Assembly (NCBI GenBank): GCA_013138755.1
Contig: WTCC01000239.1
Location: forward strand, 1 to 6,265
Source of the DNA: Gammaproteobacteria bacterium
Lineage (GTDB): Bacteria > Pseudomonadota > Gammaproteobacteria > SZUA-229
DNA length: 6,265 nucleotides
Direction of reading: 5' to 3'
How positions within the stretch are numbered: position 1 is the first letter of the stretch; the number at the start of each line of letters is the position of its first letter. The notes below the pieces were generated by a model. It saw only the letters and a list, made by a program, of their open reading frames with translations. It did no database searches and was not told the DNA's origin. The translations under genes and the position numbers were made by a program. This document shows positions 6,011-6,265 of this stretch, piece after piece.

Positions 6011-6265
6011 TTACTTGCCGCTGCCTAAGCATTCTGGTGAATCTGGTGCATTACCCTTTTCAAACCATTCTTCCATGGTCATAGTATGTAATGCGAGTGC
6101 GTGTATGCCGCCGTCCGAACGGTCTTTTTGCAATTCATCTTCCAGCACTTTGTTAACTAGTCGATGACGTGCAATTAACATTTTTCCTTTAAAGTCGTCG
6201 CACACGATGACGACTTTAAAGTGTGACTCTGAACCTTCTGGTACGTTATGCATGAAGCTTTCATT
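6011..6265 (-). CDS. bolA: BolA family protein, C-terminal part (N-terminus outside window)
   Basis: The last 84 residues of a BolA-type protein; the frame is open to the window edge (N-E-S-F precede the first Met), so the ATG at 6251-6253 is internal and about 20-25 N-terminal residues are missing. The diagnostic blocks are [16 protein letters not shown] (residues 6-21 of the visible part), [14 protein letters not shown] (32-45) and [15 protein letters not shown] (53-67), ending in the family-typical SPECLG tail. BolA proteins adopt a class II KH-like fold and partner with monothiol glutaredoxins, sharing a glutathione-ligated [2Fe-2S] cluster through a conserved histidine. E. coli BolA is also a stress-induced transcriptional regulator affecting cell-wall genes. 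The HNVP and SPxC features favour true BolA over IbaG/YrbA. The promoter lies outside the window. Confidence 0.94.
   Translation of the reverse strand, partial: NESFMHNVPEGSESHFKVVIVCDDFKGKMLIARHRLVNKVLEDELQKDRSDGGIHALALHTMTMEEWFEKGNAPDSPECLGSGK

Noticed and set aside
6251..6253. ATG taken as the start of bolA
   Set aside because: The frame continues upstream as N-E-S-F, matching the conserved (D/N)ES..HNVP region of BolA, so this Met is internal and the gene is cut by the window edge.

Overview
The window reads as ordinary chromosome from a moderately AT-rich gammaproteobacterium. GshA is of the long gammaproteobacterial (E. coli-like) type, BolA carries the classical [12 protein letters not shown] block, and the genes are dense, in short operons, with strong Shine-Dalgarno sites in several places. 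The combination would suit a marine genus such as Methylophaga or a relative, but that is only a guess. No tRNA, rRNA, CRISPR array, insertion sequence or phage gene was seen.

Layout, left to right. Positions 1-608 hold the 3' end of a Cu(I)-exporting P1B-type ATPase gene (copA). An intergenic stretch of about 300 bp follows, with a TATAAT box near its right end. Then comes a complete DUF1015-family gene (906-2144), closed by a very strong intrinsic terminator (2163-2200). Immediately after is a small helix-turn-helix regulator gene (2263-2529) that resembles the 'mobile mystery protein A' antitoxin-like family. It is preceded by two tandem 18-bp AT-rich dyad repeats placed over its predicted promoter. 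Next is gshA (about 2599-4185), followed almost without gap by a small two-helix membrane protein gene (4187-4411) and a secreted Sel1-repeat/SH3-like protein gene (4418-5101). These three look like one transcription unit.

The right end is on the minus strand and converges with the gshA unit, with only 15 bp between the two stop codons. Read in its own direction, it holds the 3' part of bolA (running off the window edge), a small DUF350 membrane protein gene, and a secreted SLT-type lytic transglycosylase gene.

Taken together, the neighbourhood mixes redox/metal homeostasis (copper export, glutathione synthesis, and BolA, a partner of monothiol glutaredoxins that hold a glutathione-ligated Fe-S cluster) with cell-envelope functions (lytic transglycosylase, SH3/Sel1 secreted protein, small membrane proteins). 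No undescribed defence or mobile system is evident. The items most worth a second look are the orphan HTH gene with its duplicated operator-like repeat, the gshA-linked small membrane/SH3 proteins, the bolA-DUF350-transglycosylase linkage, and the uncharacterised DUF1015 protein.
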